Shown here: positions 1 through 9,800 of the stretch, piece by piece
How positions within the stretch are numbered: the first letter of the stretch is position 1
Layout of the letters: every line of letters starts with the position of its first letter
From: JACMJP01 sp046160675
GTDB lineage: Bacteria > Bacteroidota > Bacteroidia > Chitinophagales > BACL12
DNA: 13,105 nt
NCBI GenBank assembly: GCA_046160675.1
Contig: JBJXHH010000135.1
Span: forward strand, 1-13,105
Reading direction: 5' to 3'
Position numbers and translations under genes: made by a program
Notes under the pieces: generated by a model
The model's database searches: none
What the model saw: the letters and a program-made list of their open reading frames with translations, nothing else
What the model was told of the DNA's origin: nothing

Positions 1-1272
1 ATCACTCTCGGCTGCAGTAAGAATACAGTTGACAGCGAAGTTTTGCTTACACAATTAAAAGGAAATAATATTGATGCTAAACATCAAGCTGCAAAAGATG
101 ACAGCAATATCATTATTATTAATACATGTGGGTTCATAGAAAATGCAAAGCAAGAAAGCATCAACACAATCCTCAATTATTCTGCGGCAAAAGCAAATGG
201 GGAGATTGAAAAGTTATATGTAACCGGTTGCTTGAGCCATCGTTATAAAGATGAATTACAGCTGGAAATCCCAGAAGTAGACGCATGGTTTGGAACAATG
301 GAGCTTCCCGCATTGCTGAAAAAATTCAATGCTGACTATAAACATGAACTTATAGGAGAACGCAGAGTTACAACCCCACAACATTATGCGTATGTGAAAA
401 TTTCAGAAGGCTGCAACAGGACCTGCTCATTTTGCGCCATTCCGCTCATGCGAGGAAAGCATGTTTCCCGCAGCATGGATGAAATTGAAAAAGAAGTAAA
501 ATATCTTGCAAGAATTGGTGTAAAAGAAATTTTATTGATTGCACAGGAACTCACTTATTATGGGCTTGATATTTATAAAGAACGCATGATGCCTGACCTA
601 CTCCGACGACTGAGTGACATTGAAGGTATTGAATGGATACGTTTGCATTATGCTTATCCTTCTAAATTTCCCCTTGAAATTATAGATGCGATGGCTGAAC
701 GGGATAATATTTGCAAGTACCTGGATATGCCATTACAACATACAAGCAACGCTATGCTTTTAGCAATGAAACGGCAAATAACCAAGGAAGAAACTTATGA
801 ATTGCTGGCTTCAATTCGCCGAAAAATTCCTTCTATTACTCTACGAACTACCATGTTGGTGGGCTTTCCGGGCGAAACGGAAAATGACATTGAAGAGCTA
901 ATCAAGTTTGTTAATGATGTTAAATTTGATAGGCTGGGTGTTTTTACATATTCGCATGAAGAAGGTACAACTGGTTTTGAACTAAAAGATGATGTGGCGG
1001 AAGAAGAAAAAAAAGAAAGAGCAGCAAGAGTGATGCAGGTGCAAGAGGAAATTTCTTTTGCAATCAATAAGAAGAAAGTTGGCAAAACGTTTAAAGTTTT
1101 GTTTGATCGCAAGGAAGGGAATTATTTCATTGGCAGAACTGAAGCTGATTCACCCGAAGTAGATAACGAAGTGTTAGTGGATGCATCACAATATTTTGTG
1201 CGGGTGGGAGATTTTGCAAACGTTACTATTACTTCAGCTGAAGAATTTGATTTATACGGAATTCCCGTATAA
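1..1272 (+). CDS. rimO: Ribosomal protein S12 methylthiotransferase RimO (5' end outside the window)
   Basis: RimO is a radical-SAM enzyme that adds a methylthio group to a conserved aspartate of ribosomal protein S12. The reading frame is open from base 1 and the first visible residues are ITLGCSKNTVDSE, the hallmark N-terminal motif of RimO, so the true start lies a short way upstream. The UPF0004 domain shows its three cluster-binding cysteines (codons at 13, 127 and 229). The radical-SAM motif CNRTCSFC gives CxxxCxxC with cysteine codons at 412, 424 and 433 for the second [4Fe-4S] cluster. The rest of the radical-SAM barrel follows, and the last ~65 residues form a TRAM domain that should contact the substrate protein. 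The 423 visible residues are nearly the full family length. The SKNTVDSE motif favours RimO over the tRNA methylthiotransferases MiaB and MtaB. bshC follows after 23 bp, suggesting co-transcription. A methionine-type start at TTG 43 is inside the conserved motif and is not the real start. Confidence 0.95.
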   Translation: MTLGCSKNTVDSEVLLTQLKGNNIDAKHQAAKDDSNIIIINTCGFIENAKQESINTILNYSAAKANGEIEKLYVTGCLSHRYKDELQLEIPEVDAWFGTMELPALLKKFNADYKHELIGERRVTTPQHYAYVKISEGCNRTCSFCAIPLMRGKHVSRSMDEIEKEVKYLARIGVKEILLIAQELTYYGLDIYKERMMPDLLRRLSDIEGIEWIRLHYAYPSKFPLEIIDAMAERDNICKYLDMPLQHTSNAMLLAMKRQITKEETYELLASIRRKIPSITLRTTMLVGFPGETENDIEELIKFVNDVKFDRLGVFTYSHEEGTTGFELKDDVAEEEKKERAARVMQVQEEISFAINKKKVGKTFKVLFDRKEGNYFIGRTEADSPEVDNEVLVDASQYFVRVGDFANVTITSAEEFDLYGIPV

Positions 1273-1295
1273 TTTCACCCTGCCGAAATATTCAC

Positions 1296-2897
1296 ATGCA
1301 GAAATCAGAAATTCCTTACGCTTCAACAGGTTTTTTCAGCAAAATCATATTAGATTACTTAAGCGGTGAAGAATCTTTAATGCCGTTTTATGACCTCCGT
1401 CCTGAATTATCCTCATTCAAAGAAGCAATACAAAAAAAACAAAAGGAATTTTTTGACAGAAGCAACCTCGCTGCTACAATATTAAAGCAATACAAAGATG
1501 CTGGGGTAAATGGTGCTGAAGCCCAAATAGATTTGCTTAAAAATGCTAATACTTTTTGCTTAGTAACTGCTCATCAACTGAATATCTTCACGGGCCCGCT
1601 GTATTTTATTTATAAAATTATAAGTACTATAAATACTTGCAAAACATTAAAAGAATTCAATCCCGAGTACAATTTTGTCCCGGTTTTTTGGCTCGGCAGT
1701 GAAGATCATGACTTTGATGAGATCAATCACTTCAGCATTTTCGGAAAAACGATTAGCTGGCAGACAGAGGGAAAGGGTGCGACAGGGAGGCTTAACCCAT
1801 CAAGCATAGAGGCTGTACTAAATGATTTAAAGGCAGTGTTAGGCGAAAGTGAAAATGCAAAACACATCTTTCATATTTTTGAGGATGCTTATACCACTTC
1901 ATTAACGCTCGCTCAAGCTACAAGGAAATATTTGCATACTTTATTTGGCGAAAAAGGGTTAGTAATTATTGATGGTGATGATAATTATCTGAAAAGTGTT
2001 TGTATCCCTTTAACAGAAGACGAGATAACAAATCAGTCTTCTTATTCCATCGTTACAAAAACCTGTGAGAAATTAGCATTACAATATTCTATACAGGCAA
2101 ACCCCCGGGAGATCAATTTATTCTATTTAAAAGATAATCTTCGGGAAAGAATTGCTTTTGACTCCAGCAGCAATAAATACCAGGTTCTCAATACACAAAT
2201 CACTTTCTCAAAAGAAGAGATTTTACAGGAAGTAAAAACCAATCCTCGGCATTTCAGCCCGAATGTAATTCTTCGCCCTTTGTTTCAGCAAAAAGTACTA
2301 CCTGCTTTGGCTTATGTTGGGGGTGGGGGAGAACTCGCTTACTGGCTTCAGTTAAAGGAATTGTTTAATCACCACAATATTACCTTTCCTGTTTTGTTAT
2401 TACGTAACTCTGCTTTGATTATTGATAATATCACTTCCGCAAAAATGCAGAAGCTTAAACTGCAACCTGCACACATTTTTGCTGAAGAAGAAACTCTTTT
2501 AAAAATTTTTTTAAAAGCAAATACATCTACTCTGCTTTCTCTTGAAAAACAAAGAGAGAAAATTGAAAATATTCTCGAGGAAATTAAGAAGCAAGCAGTT
2601 ACAATTGATAGTTCTTTGGAGAATGCAGTAAATGCAGAAAAACAAAACCTCCTCAACTCATTTCAAAAACTTGAAGCAAAGCTTTTGAAAGCCGAGAAAC
2701 TAAGAGCAGAAACTAGTATCAGTCAAATCCGTAACATAAAGCATAAGTTATTCCCTTCCGGGGATTTGCAGGAAAGGAAGGAAAATTTCCTTCAATTTTA
2801 TACGCTTCAGGGGAATGTTTTCTTTGAACAATTATATGCTGCTTTCGAACCATTCCAGCAAACTTTTGTCATTATTCAGGACATCAAGAAAACATAA
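1296..2897 (+). CDS. bshC: Putative bacillithiol synthase BshC (cysteine-adding enzyme)
   Basis: BshC is believed to catalyse the last step of bacillithiol synthesis, joining cysteine to glucosaminyl-malate in the cytoplasm; bacillithiol is the glutathione substitute of Bacillota and many Bacteroidota. The 533-residue length is normal for the family. The N-terminus has the family pattern IPY..TGFFSKIILDYL, supporting the ATG at 1296. The nucleotide-binding-like core has TAHQLNIFTGPLYFIYK from residue 91 (usual form TGxQ, here TAHQ) and WLGSEDHDFDEINHF from residue 132, with E136, D137, H138 and D139, the best family signature. A glycine-rich GGGGELAYWLQLK segment follows. Residues ~405-480 are rich in Lys, Glu and Leu and match the C-terminal coiled coil used for dimerisation in this family. 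It lies 23 bp after rimO with no visible promoter or Shine-Dalgarno sequence between them. bshA and bshB are not in the window, so the pathway is inferred from this one enzyme. Confidence 0.92.
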   Translation: MQKSEIPYASTGFFSKIILDYLSGEESLMPFYDLRPELSSFKEAIQKKQKEFFDRSNLAATILKQYKDAGVNGAEAQIDLLKNANTFCLVTAHQLNIFTGPLYFIYKIISTINTCKTLKEFNPEYNFVPVFWLGSEDHDFDEINHFSIFGKTISWQTEGKGATGRLNPSSIEAVLNDLKAVLGESENAKHIFHIFEDAYTTSLTLAQATRKYLHTLFGEKGLVIIDGDDNYLKSVCIPLTEDEITNQSSYSIVTKTCEKLALQYSIQANPREINLFYLKDNLRERIAFDSSSNKYQVLNTQITFSKEEILQEVKTNPRHFSPNVILRPLFQQKVLPALAYVGGGGELAYWLQLKELFNHHNITFPVLLLRNSALIIDNITSAKMQKLKLQPAHIFAEEETLLKIFLKANTSTLLSLEKQREKIENILEEIKKQAVTIDSSLENAVNAEKQNLLNSFQKLEAKLLKAEKLRAETSISQIRNIKHKLFPSGDLQERKENFLQFYTLQGNVFFEQLYAAFEPFQQTFVIIQDIKKT

Positions 2898-2953
2898 TGT
2901 TTATAGTTTTCAACATGCAGTAATAATATTTTCTTTAGCTTAGTGCATTGTAG

Positions 2954-2999
2954 TATTGTGTACTGTCTTAGGGAGTACTATATAGTCACAAACACAATA
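2954..2999. repeat. Inverted repeats in the leader region of the histidine kinase gene
   Basis: TATTGTGT (2954-2961) and ACACAATA (2992-2999) are perfect 8-base inverted repeats separated by 30 bases. Two more inverted pairs overlap them: GTACT (2960-2964) with AGTAC (2974-2978), and TAGTA (2951-2955) with TACTA (2976-2980). Because they share bases, the RNA forms would be mutually exclusive. A separate palindrome TTAGCTAA lies at 3017-3024, close to the ATG at 3049. There is no T-run right after the stems, so a classical intrinsic terminator for bshC is not supported. An operator or a folded leader for the kinase gene is possible. In AT-rich DNA short repeats also arise by chance. Confidence 0.35.
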
Positions 3000-3048
3000 T
3001 AAAAAATTGAAATATGTTAGCTAAGCACACCAAATTTACAGAGTGAAA

Positions 3049-6000
3049 ATGTTGTCCCCTAATGAATCTAGGCTAATAACTGAAAAGTACAAAGGACTTG
3101 ATTATCTGAGTTTGCCTATTGCCCTGGCAGATAACTCGTTCTCATTGCTCTACTTCAATTCCACCTTTAGCAGGCTGTTTCAGCAAAGTTCCGAGGTTTT
3201 TCCAGCCCGTGATTTTAATGGATTGTTTGAGAATTTCAGCGAAAAGATAGAGGTTTTGAAACAAGCTGGACTAAGTGCCGGCTATTTACAAAACTTTATC
3301 ATTCCTTCTGTAAAACTCAGATCATCGGGTCGGTTTTTCGACTTGCATGTTGCGAAATTCAGCCCTGAACTGGATCACTTAGAAGGCTTTTCTGTCACAT
3401 GTGTTGAAGTTACAGAACGGGAAAAGGAGATCAATACCCTGTCTGAATCATCCATGCTGCATCGGAGTTTTATGGAACATACAAACTCAGGGGTAATAGT
3501 ACATATAGACGGTATCATTCAATCTATAAATCGAAGAGGTGCTGAACTACTGGGTGTGACTAGTAATGAATCAATTTCCGGGGTCAGTGTTCTGAAGTTC
3601 CTTGCAGAAGATTCAAAAAACCAATTCAGTGAACAAATTAAAGCCCTTTCAGAAAAAACAGTTCTTTCGTCTTCAGAATACAAACTTGTAAAGGCAGATG
3701 GGAGTTTTATGTTTGCAGAAATTCAATCATTTCTGGCAGGAGGTAAAAATGTAAATTCTGTTGTTACTATTTTTTCAGACATAACCGACCAACAAAGAGA
3801 AAAAGAAAAATTAACCGAAAGGAGCAAGCAATATCACAACTTGATTGAAAGTACCAGGGATGTGATATTCTCAGTAGATACCAATTTAAAATTTACATTT
3901 CTAAATACCGCCTGGAAGGATCTTACCGGTTATTCAACAACTGAAACACTTGGTAAATATTGTTACGATTTTCTGCAAATTTCTGAGGGAGGATCTTCAC
4001 TAGAGCAAGAAATTATAAAATTATTGAGACCGGATACTCTTCCGGCTGACTATGAATTGGAAATAAAAACAAAATTAGGGGCTTTAAGATTTGCGGAAGC
4101 AAAATTTCAGGCTCTTTATTCTGATAATAAAAATGTAATCGGATTAAGCGGCAGTATAATAGATATTCATGCTAAAAAACTAGCCCAGGCAGAACTGAGA
4201 CATACTGAAGAAAGTAGTAAAAGGCAAAATAAAACCCTGCTTAAACTTGCTAAAAACGAGACCTTACAAAGTGGGGATTTTTTAAGGGCAATAGAAATGA
4301 TTGCTAAAGAATGCGCCGAGGCATTACAAGTAAGCAGAGTAAATATTTGGCAATTTGATGAACAGTATAAGAAACTCTCTTGCCTCATGAATTTCGATAG
4401 GGACACAAATAGGTTAGAAAAAACTCCAGATCTGATTTTTGAACACTGCCCAAAATATTTCACTCACCTGCTGAACGAGAAGTTGATTGAATGCAATAAT
4501 ACATTGAGGGATCACAGATTTGTTGAACTAAAAGATACTTATTGCATACCCCAGGGTATTAACTCAAGATTGGATGTATCTGTAATGTTTGATGATACTG
4601 TTTGGGGGGTTATAAGTTTTGAAGAAAAGCGGATAACTCGTTCCTGGACACAAGAAGAACAATCCTTTGCCAAAGCAGCCACTGAATTTATAACAATGGC
4701 ATGTAAGTCTGTTCAGAAAGCAGAGCAGGAGAAGGCGTCAGATATAAAAGATGAACTTTACAGGATATTAATCTCACAGGCAAATGATGCAATTTATGTG
4801 ATTGATACAAATGATAAATTCTGGGAAGTTAATGAAAGCGCTTGCCTGCTTATGGGTTATAGCAGAGAAGAGATGAAAGGGATGGAGGTAAAAAACATCT
4901 TCCCGAAGAGGTTTATACAAGCCGGAAAAAGCGTACTGGAAGAAGTAAGACAGGAAAAAAGATTTACAAAAGAACGAATTCTTTTGTGTAAAAATGGTGA
5001 TGAGATAATAACAGAGTTAAGTTCAGTAGTTCTTCCTGATGGTCGCATTCAGGGCATTGCGAGAAATGTAACAGAACGCAAACAACAAGAAAAAGCATTA
5101 AAGGAAAGTGAAACCAGGCTTGAACTTGCTTTAAAGGGTGCAGAACTTGGTACCTGGGATTTCTTCATACAGGAAGACCGGATATTTCACAACAAAAGAT
5201 GGGGAGAAATACTAGGATACAATTTTGAAATGAATGTTATGAATGAACAATTCATGGATAAGTTTGTGCATCCGGATGATGTGAGGATAGTATATGATGA
5301 ATTTCAGAAACACCTACGGGGCGAAACACCTTATTATGATGTTACCATTCGTATGCTTGCTAGTAATGGAGAGTATAAATGGATACAGGATAAAGGAAAG
5401 GTAGTAGAATGGGATGAAAATGGCAATCCTGTTCGGGCCTCAGGCATACACCAGGATGTATCAGCATTGAAGACATTTGAAAAAGAGATTCAACAGCAAA
5501 AAAATTATTTATACCAGATAATTGACGCCATCCCCAACCCAGTTTATGTAAAAAATGCGAACGATGAATTTGCAGTTGTAAATAAAGCACTTGCTGACTA
5601 TCTCGGTAGTACAGTGAAAACAGTGATGCAATATAAATCTGTTCAAAAGGAGCATTTTCAAAAAGTATTAAAAGTTTTGTTTGAAAAAGACACCGAAGTT
5701 TTCCTGTCAAAAAAACCTGTTATCCTTTATGAACAGGAAATTCCTGCAGGAGAGCTGTTTGAAAAACGTTGGGTACAATCCATCAAAGTACCCCTTCAGG
5801 ATAATGATGGAAATATCTCTGAGATACTATCCATTTCCACAGATATCACTGAACTAAAATTGAAAGAGCATGAATTGGCTGAACTGAATGAAAACCTTGA
5901 ACAAAAAGCCGCCGAGAGGACAGGTATGTTAGAAATTGCGAACAAAGAACTGGAAACTTTCAATTTTTCAGTTTCGCATGACTTGCGAACGCCACTTAGG

Positions 6001-6612
6001 ACCATTGATATTTTTGCATACTTCCTTGAAAAGAATTATAAAGACAAGTTGGAGAAAGAAGGATCAGAAAATATCAGGCAGATCAGGCAGAGTATTACAA
6101 AAATGAGTTCATTAATTGACAACCTCATCTTATACTCCAAGATGGGAAGGCAAGATGTCATATTAAAAAGAGTGAATGTAGAAGACCTGATAAGGGATAT
6201 TATAGAGGATTTGAAAAAAGATGAAGACTTAAGTAATGTGCAGTTCAACATTACGCACCTACCGCTACTATATGCAGACAACTCAATGTTACGGTTAGCA
6301 CTTGTAAATCTAATCAGCAATGCCATTAAGTTTACTAAAACCCGCCCTGTTCCTCTCATTGAATTTTTTGGATATGTAGATGAAGACTCTACTACAATTT
6401 CTATCAGAGATAATGGAATTGGTTTTAGTACTGAACTAAAGGAAAAACTGTTCAAACCTTTTAAACGCCTGCATAGTGATGAATTCTCAGATGGAACAGG
6501 GGTAGGGCTTGCAATTGTAGAGAAAATTATCAAGCGCCATAGCGGCCAGGTATGGGCAGAAAGTGAAGAGAACAAGGGATCAACTTTCTATATAAAACTT
6601 CCCGGTAAATAA
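3049..6612 (+). CDS. Multi-PAS/GAF cytoplasmic sensor histidine kinase
   Basis: This is a 1187-residue two-component sensor kinase. Approximate order: a divergent PAS (20-125), PAS (137-250), PAS (260-385), GAF (405-560), PAS (570-685), PAS of the PAS_3 fold ending in a PAC motif (690-815), PAS (820-940), a short coiled coil, HisKA (965-1032) and HATPase_c (1078-1187). The phosphoacceptor is H977 in FSVSHDLRTPL. The ATP-binding N-box is LISNAIKF (N1091), G1 is DNGIGF (D1121) and G2 is GTGVGLAI (from G1149), so all catalytic motifs are present. No transmembrane segment or signal peptide is seen, so it should sense intracellular signals; the ligands cannot be told from sequence. There is no C-terminal receiver and no response regulator nearby, so it is an orphan kinase. 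The frame also offers GTG at 3043; I chose ATG 3049 as the commoner start only two codons later. The catalytic half resembles phytochrome-type kinases, but no PHY domain is seen. The 151 bp upstream carries inverted repeats that may regulate it. Confidence 0.93.
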   Translation: MLSPNESRLITEKYKGLDYLSLPIALADNSFSLLYFNSTFSRLFQQSSEVFPARDFNGLFENFSEKIEVLKQAGLSAGYLQNFIIPSVKLRSSGRFFDLHVAKFSPELDHLEGFSVTCVEVTEREKEINTLSESSMLHRSFMEHTNSGVIVHIDGIIQSINRRGAELLGVTSNESISGVSVLKFLAEDSKNQFSEQIKALSEKTVLSSSEYKLVKADGSFMFAEIQSFLAGGKNVNSVVTIFSDITDQQREKEKLTERSKQYHNLIESTRDVIFSVDTNLKFTFLNTAWKDLTGYSTTETLGKYCYDFLQISEGGSSLEQEIIKLLRPDTLPADYELEIKTKLGALRFAEAKFQALYSDNKNVIGLSGSIIDIHAKKLAQAELRHTEESSKRQNKTLLKLAKNETLQSGDFLRAIEMIAKECAEALQVSRVNIWQFDEQYKKLSCLMNFDRDTNRLEKTPDLIFEHCPKYFTHLLNEKLIECNNTLRDHRFVELKDTYCIPQGINSRLDVSVMFDDTVWGVISFEEKRITRSWTQEEQSFAKAATEFITMACKSVQKAEQEKASDIKDELYRILISQANDAIYVIDTNDKFWEVNESACLLMGYSREEMKGMEVKNIFPKRFIQAGKSVLEEVRQEKRFTKERILLCKNGDEIITELSSVVLPDGRIQGIARNVTERKQQEKALKESETRLELALKGAELGTWDFFIQEDRIFHNKRWGEILGYNFEMNVMNEQFMDKFVHPDDVRIVYDEFQKHLRGETPYYDVTIRMLASNGEYKWIQDKGKVVEWDENGNPVRASGIHQDVSALKTFEKEIQQQKNYLYQIIDAIPNPVYVKNANDEFAVVNKALADYLGSTVKTVMQYKSVQKEHFQKVLKVLFEKDTEVFLSKKPVILYEQEIPAGELFEKRWVQSIKVPLQDNDGNISEILSISTDITELKLKEHELAELNENLEQKAAERTGMLEIANKELETFNFSVSHDLRTPLRTIDIFAYFLEKNYKDKLEKEGSENIRQIRQSITKMSSLIDNLILYSKMGRQDVILKRVNVEDLIRDIIEDLKKDEDLSNVQFNITHLPLLYADNSMLRLALVNLISNAIKFTKTRPVPLIEFFGYVDEDSTTISIRDNGIGFSTELKEKLFKPFKRLHSDEFSDGTGVGLAIVEKIIKRHSGQVWAESEENKGSTFYIKLPGK

Positions 6613-6635
6613 ATTTAGTTTCCTTTTCTATTCCT

Positions 6636-6643
6636 TATTTTTG
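6636..6643 (+). promoter_or_regulatory. Bacteroidota-type -7 promoter element for tRNA-Leu
   Basis: TATTTTTG matches the Bacteroidota housekeeping -7 consensus TAnnTTTG at every fixed position. It would place the transcription start near 6650, about ten bases before the mature tRNA 5' end, which is a sensible leader. A clear -33 TTG is not visible; the region around 6614-6620 (TTTAGTT) is only a weak match. The element lies right after the kinase stop codon, so the tRNA can be transcribed independently of that gene. Confidence 0.6.
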
Positions 6644-6660
6644 CGCCGTTTCTAAAGTAT

Positions 6661-6742
6661 GCGGAAGTGATGGAATTGGTATACATGTACGTCTCAGAAG
6701 CGTATGGCGCAAGCCTTGAGGGTTCGAGTCCCTCCTTCCGCA
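6661..6742 (+). tRNA. tRNA-Leu (anticodon CAG)
   Basis: This is an 82-base class II tRNA. The acceptor stem GCGGAAG (6661-6667) pairs perfectly with CTTCCGC (6735-6741), and A6742 is the discriminator. The D-arm contains TGGAATTGGTA, typical of tRNA-Leu. The anticodon stem TACGT (6688-6692)/GCGTA (6700-6704) closes with one T-G wobble around the loop CTCAGAA, giving anticodon CAG (6695-6697), which reads CUG codons. The long variable arm is TGGC-GCAA-GCCTT. The T-arm is GAGGG-TTCGAGT-CCCTC (6718-6734). The CCA end is not encoded (CT follows the discriminator), so it must be added by nucleotidyltransferase. The long variable arm and discriminator A fit leucine rather than serine. Confidence 0.95.
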
Positions 6743-6830
6743 CTGCATAGTATTTGCATCTCCCTGATCTAGTATCTTCATTTCTGAGCACATTTTTTCC
6801 GAACTTTGTTACACCTTTAATCAACAAGCT

Positions 6831-9800
6831 ATGCGAAACTTTTCTTTGTTCTCTTTTTTCTTCTTTACATGCTTTTATGCATCAGCACAATTTATCTATT
6901 TCCAAGAACCTGCTGAGTACCAGGTTAAACAAGCTCCCATTTGGGCGCAAAAAATGTATTCTGAAAATCCCAACGTATTTGAAATAGACGCACTTTATAA
7001 TACTTATTATGATGAACATCTATTTGAAAAAAATTATCATACTCAATATTACAAGCGATGGAGAAGGTTTGTTTCAGCTTTTGTAAATGCAAATGGGTTT
7101 GTTGTATTACCTACTATTGAAGAATTTAATATCAAAAATTCTCTGCTTGCAGAAAAACACAATGCTGCAATCCGAAGCGGTGCGGGCAATTGGGAAAACA
7201 TCGGCCCTTACCAGGTATTTAACTCTGATGGAGGATTAAGCAACGATCAAACAAATGTGTACTCTATTGATCAATCAATTTCAAACCCTGATATTTTATT
7301 TTGTGGTACTGAACCCGGAGAAATTTATAAATCAATAAATGGTGGAACAAGCTGGGATTGTGTAACGGATCCCTATTATTTTGCTGGTGTTGAAGCTATA
7401 GAAATTGACCCGGTTGAACCTGATATCGTTTATGCTGCAAACGGATGGAACGTTTATAAAACAAATGATGGTGGGATCACTTGGAACTCTATTTTGTCAA
7501 CAACTTCACTTTGGCCACACGAAATCCTTGTCAATCCCTCAAACCCAGATATTGTTTTAGTTGCTTCTGATGCAGGTCTTTATCGCAGTGAAGATGCTGG
7601 CGTAAGTTGGGAAACCATCTATACAAACAAGTGCTGGGATATAAAGCTAAAACCAGATGATAATAACATCGTCTACTTATTGAAAAATAATCCGACAGAG
7701 AAACGGTCTGAGTTTTTTATTTCTGATGATATGGGCGCAACATTCACCCTGAAAGATATTGGATGGTATAGCAGCACAGATGTTGACAGGTATGATGGAG
7801 GCGCAAGACTTGCAGTTACCCTGTCTGATCCTGATCGTATTTATGCTTATTTAATTGGCGATGCAAAGGAGAATGACTACGGATATATCGGAGTTTATAG
7901 GACTGATGATGGCGGGGAAAACTGGTATTTACCGAATGGCCCTGCAGGCGGACCTTATGATGCTGATCATCAAAACTTAGCCATTGGATGGGTAGGCTGG
8001 AACTATCACCAGGGATTTTATAACTGCGCATTGATGGCTAGCAATAATGATCCTGATAAAATACTCATCGGTGGATTGAATCTCTGGAAAAGCGATGATG
8101 GTGGTTATACTTTCACACCATTGGGGGGGTATGTTGCTGATGAAGTTGATATGCATCCTGATATGCAAGATTTTCGTGCAACAGAAACTGGTTACTGGAT
8201 AACAAGTGACGGTGGAGTAAACTTTTCTACTGATTTTTTTGTGAGTGATAATCAACGAAAAAGTGCAGGAATTCATGGTGCTGATTACTGGGGCTTTGGC
8301 CAGGGGTGGAACGAAGATGTGACAGTGGGGGGATTATATCACAACGGAAATATTACCCAATATGAAAATTACGGAGAAGGAAATTACCTTCAACTCGGCG
8401 GCTCTGAACCACCGAGCGGTTATATAAACCCCGGCAATAACAGAAAAGTTTATACATCTGATCTCGGCAGCGCAATTATTCCAAACGAAATTGGTGAAGA
8501 AATTATTTATGGCGGTGTCGGGTTGTTTCCGAATGAAAGTTACTGGAGTGCGTATTCAAGTGAGATGGAATTTCATCCTGCCAATTATAACATTGTTTTT
8601 CTTGGCAATGAAAATAAGTTATGGAAAAGTACAGATGGCGCAGCTTCATTTAATGTTGTGTATGAATTCGGTACAAACCCGAATGCTAAAGTCGGATACT
8701 TCGAGATTGCAAGAAGTAATCATGATGTGATGTATGTTGGTCAAAGACCGGCTTCAGGCTATATCGGCGATTTATGGAAAACCACTGATGGTGGTGAAAC
8801 ATTTACTGAATTAACAATTCCTTCTGCATCGGGAAGTAAAGACAGGATATTACTGGCAGTTAATCCTGAAAATGAAAATGATATTTATTTAGCTTACCCG
8901 GGTGGGAGTGATGGCAACAAAATATTTCACAGTGATGATGGCGGAGCAAACTGGGATAATATTTCATCTTCTGTTTTTGATGGCGAAGAGATAAGAAGTA
9001 TTTTTTATGCAGGAGGTACTGATGGTGGATTATACGCTTGCACAAATTATGCTGTATATTACAGAAATAATTCTACTGACTGGTTTGCTTTTAATGACGG
9101 GCTTCCGTTTTATGCCAACACTGACATTGCAAAACCATTCTACCGGGATGGAAAAATAAGACTGGCAACATATGGAAAAGGCATCTGGCAAAGCGATTTA
9201 TATGAACTTCCAGAAAATCCTGTAGCACAACCTATGGCAGATAAATTCAATACTTATTGTGAGGCAGATACTTTTTATTTTGAAGACCATTCCATATTAA
9301 TGCATGATGGTGCAACATGGAACTGGACATTTGAAGGAGGAACTCCGGCTGTATCAACACTGCGTAACCCTAAGGTTGTTTTCAGCGGAGCAGGCGAACA
9401 TGAAGTAAGTTTAACTGTAACAGACATGAACGGGAATGCATCCAGTAAATCAATTCTTATTTCAGTTTCTGAAATTGATCAGTCTGAAATTTCTGAAACA
9501 TTTGAAGAGGTTTTTCCACCGGCTTATTGGACAACAACAGGAATTAATGCAGGAACGGGCATCTGGAATAAAACCACTGAAGCAGGAGGTTATGATGTAA
9601 GCACAAGCAGTGCTATGGCAAATAATTACTGGTATGATCTGCAAGGGGCTTACGGAGACTTGCGGGCATTCATTAATTTAAGCGGAGTAACCGAGCCTGA
9701 GTTATTTTATGATATTGCATATGCCCAATATAGCAATGCATATTCTGATACGTTGGTAATTTTAGTTTCAACTGATTGCGGGGAAACATTCACAGAACTT

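Noticed and set aside
6036..6575. A 179-residue minus-strand reading frame inside the kinase gene.
   Set aside because: It lies wholly opposite the HisKA/HATPase region, whose motifs are intact on the plus strand; the antisense product is low-complexity and Ser/Leu-rich.
3049..6612. The kinase as a bacteriophytochrome or hybrid kinase.
   Set aside because: There is one GAF domain but I see no PHY domain or bilin-attachment context, and the protein ends right after HATPase_c with no receiver domain.
6801..6808. GAACTTTG as a -7 promoter element for the T9SS protein gene.
   Set aside because: It lacks the leading T of TAnnTTTG and has no clear -33 partner; too weak to list as a feature.
6615..6827. 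A 70-residue minus-strand reading frame with the sequence GLEPSRLAPYASE.
   Set aside because: It is the antisense translation of the tRNA-Leu gene, a common annotation artefact; the tRNA folds perfectly on the plus strand.
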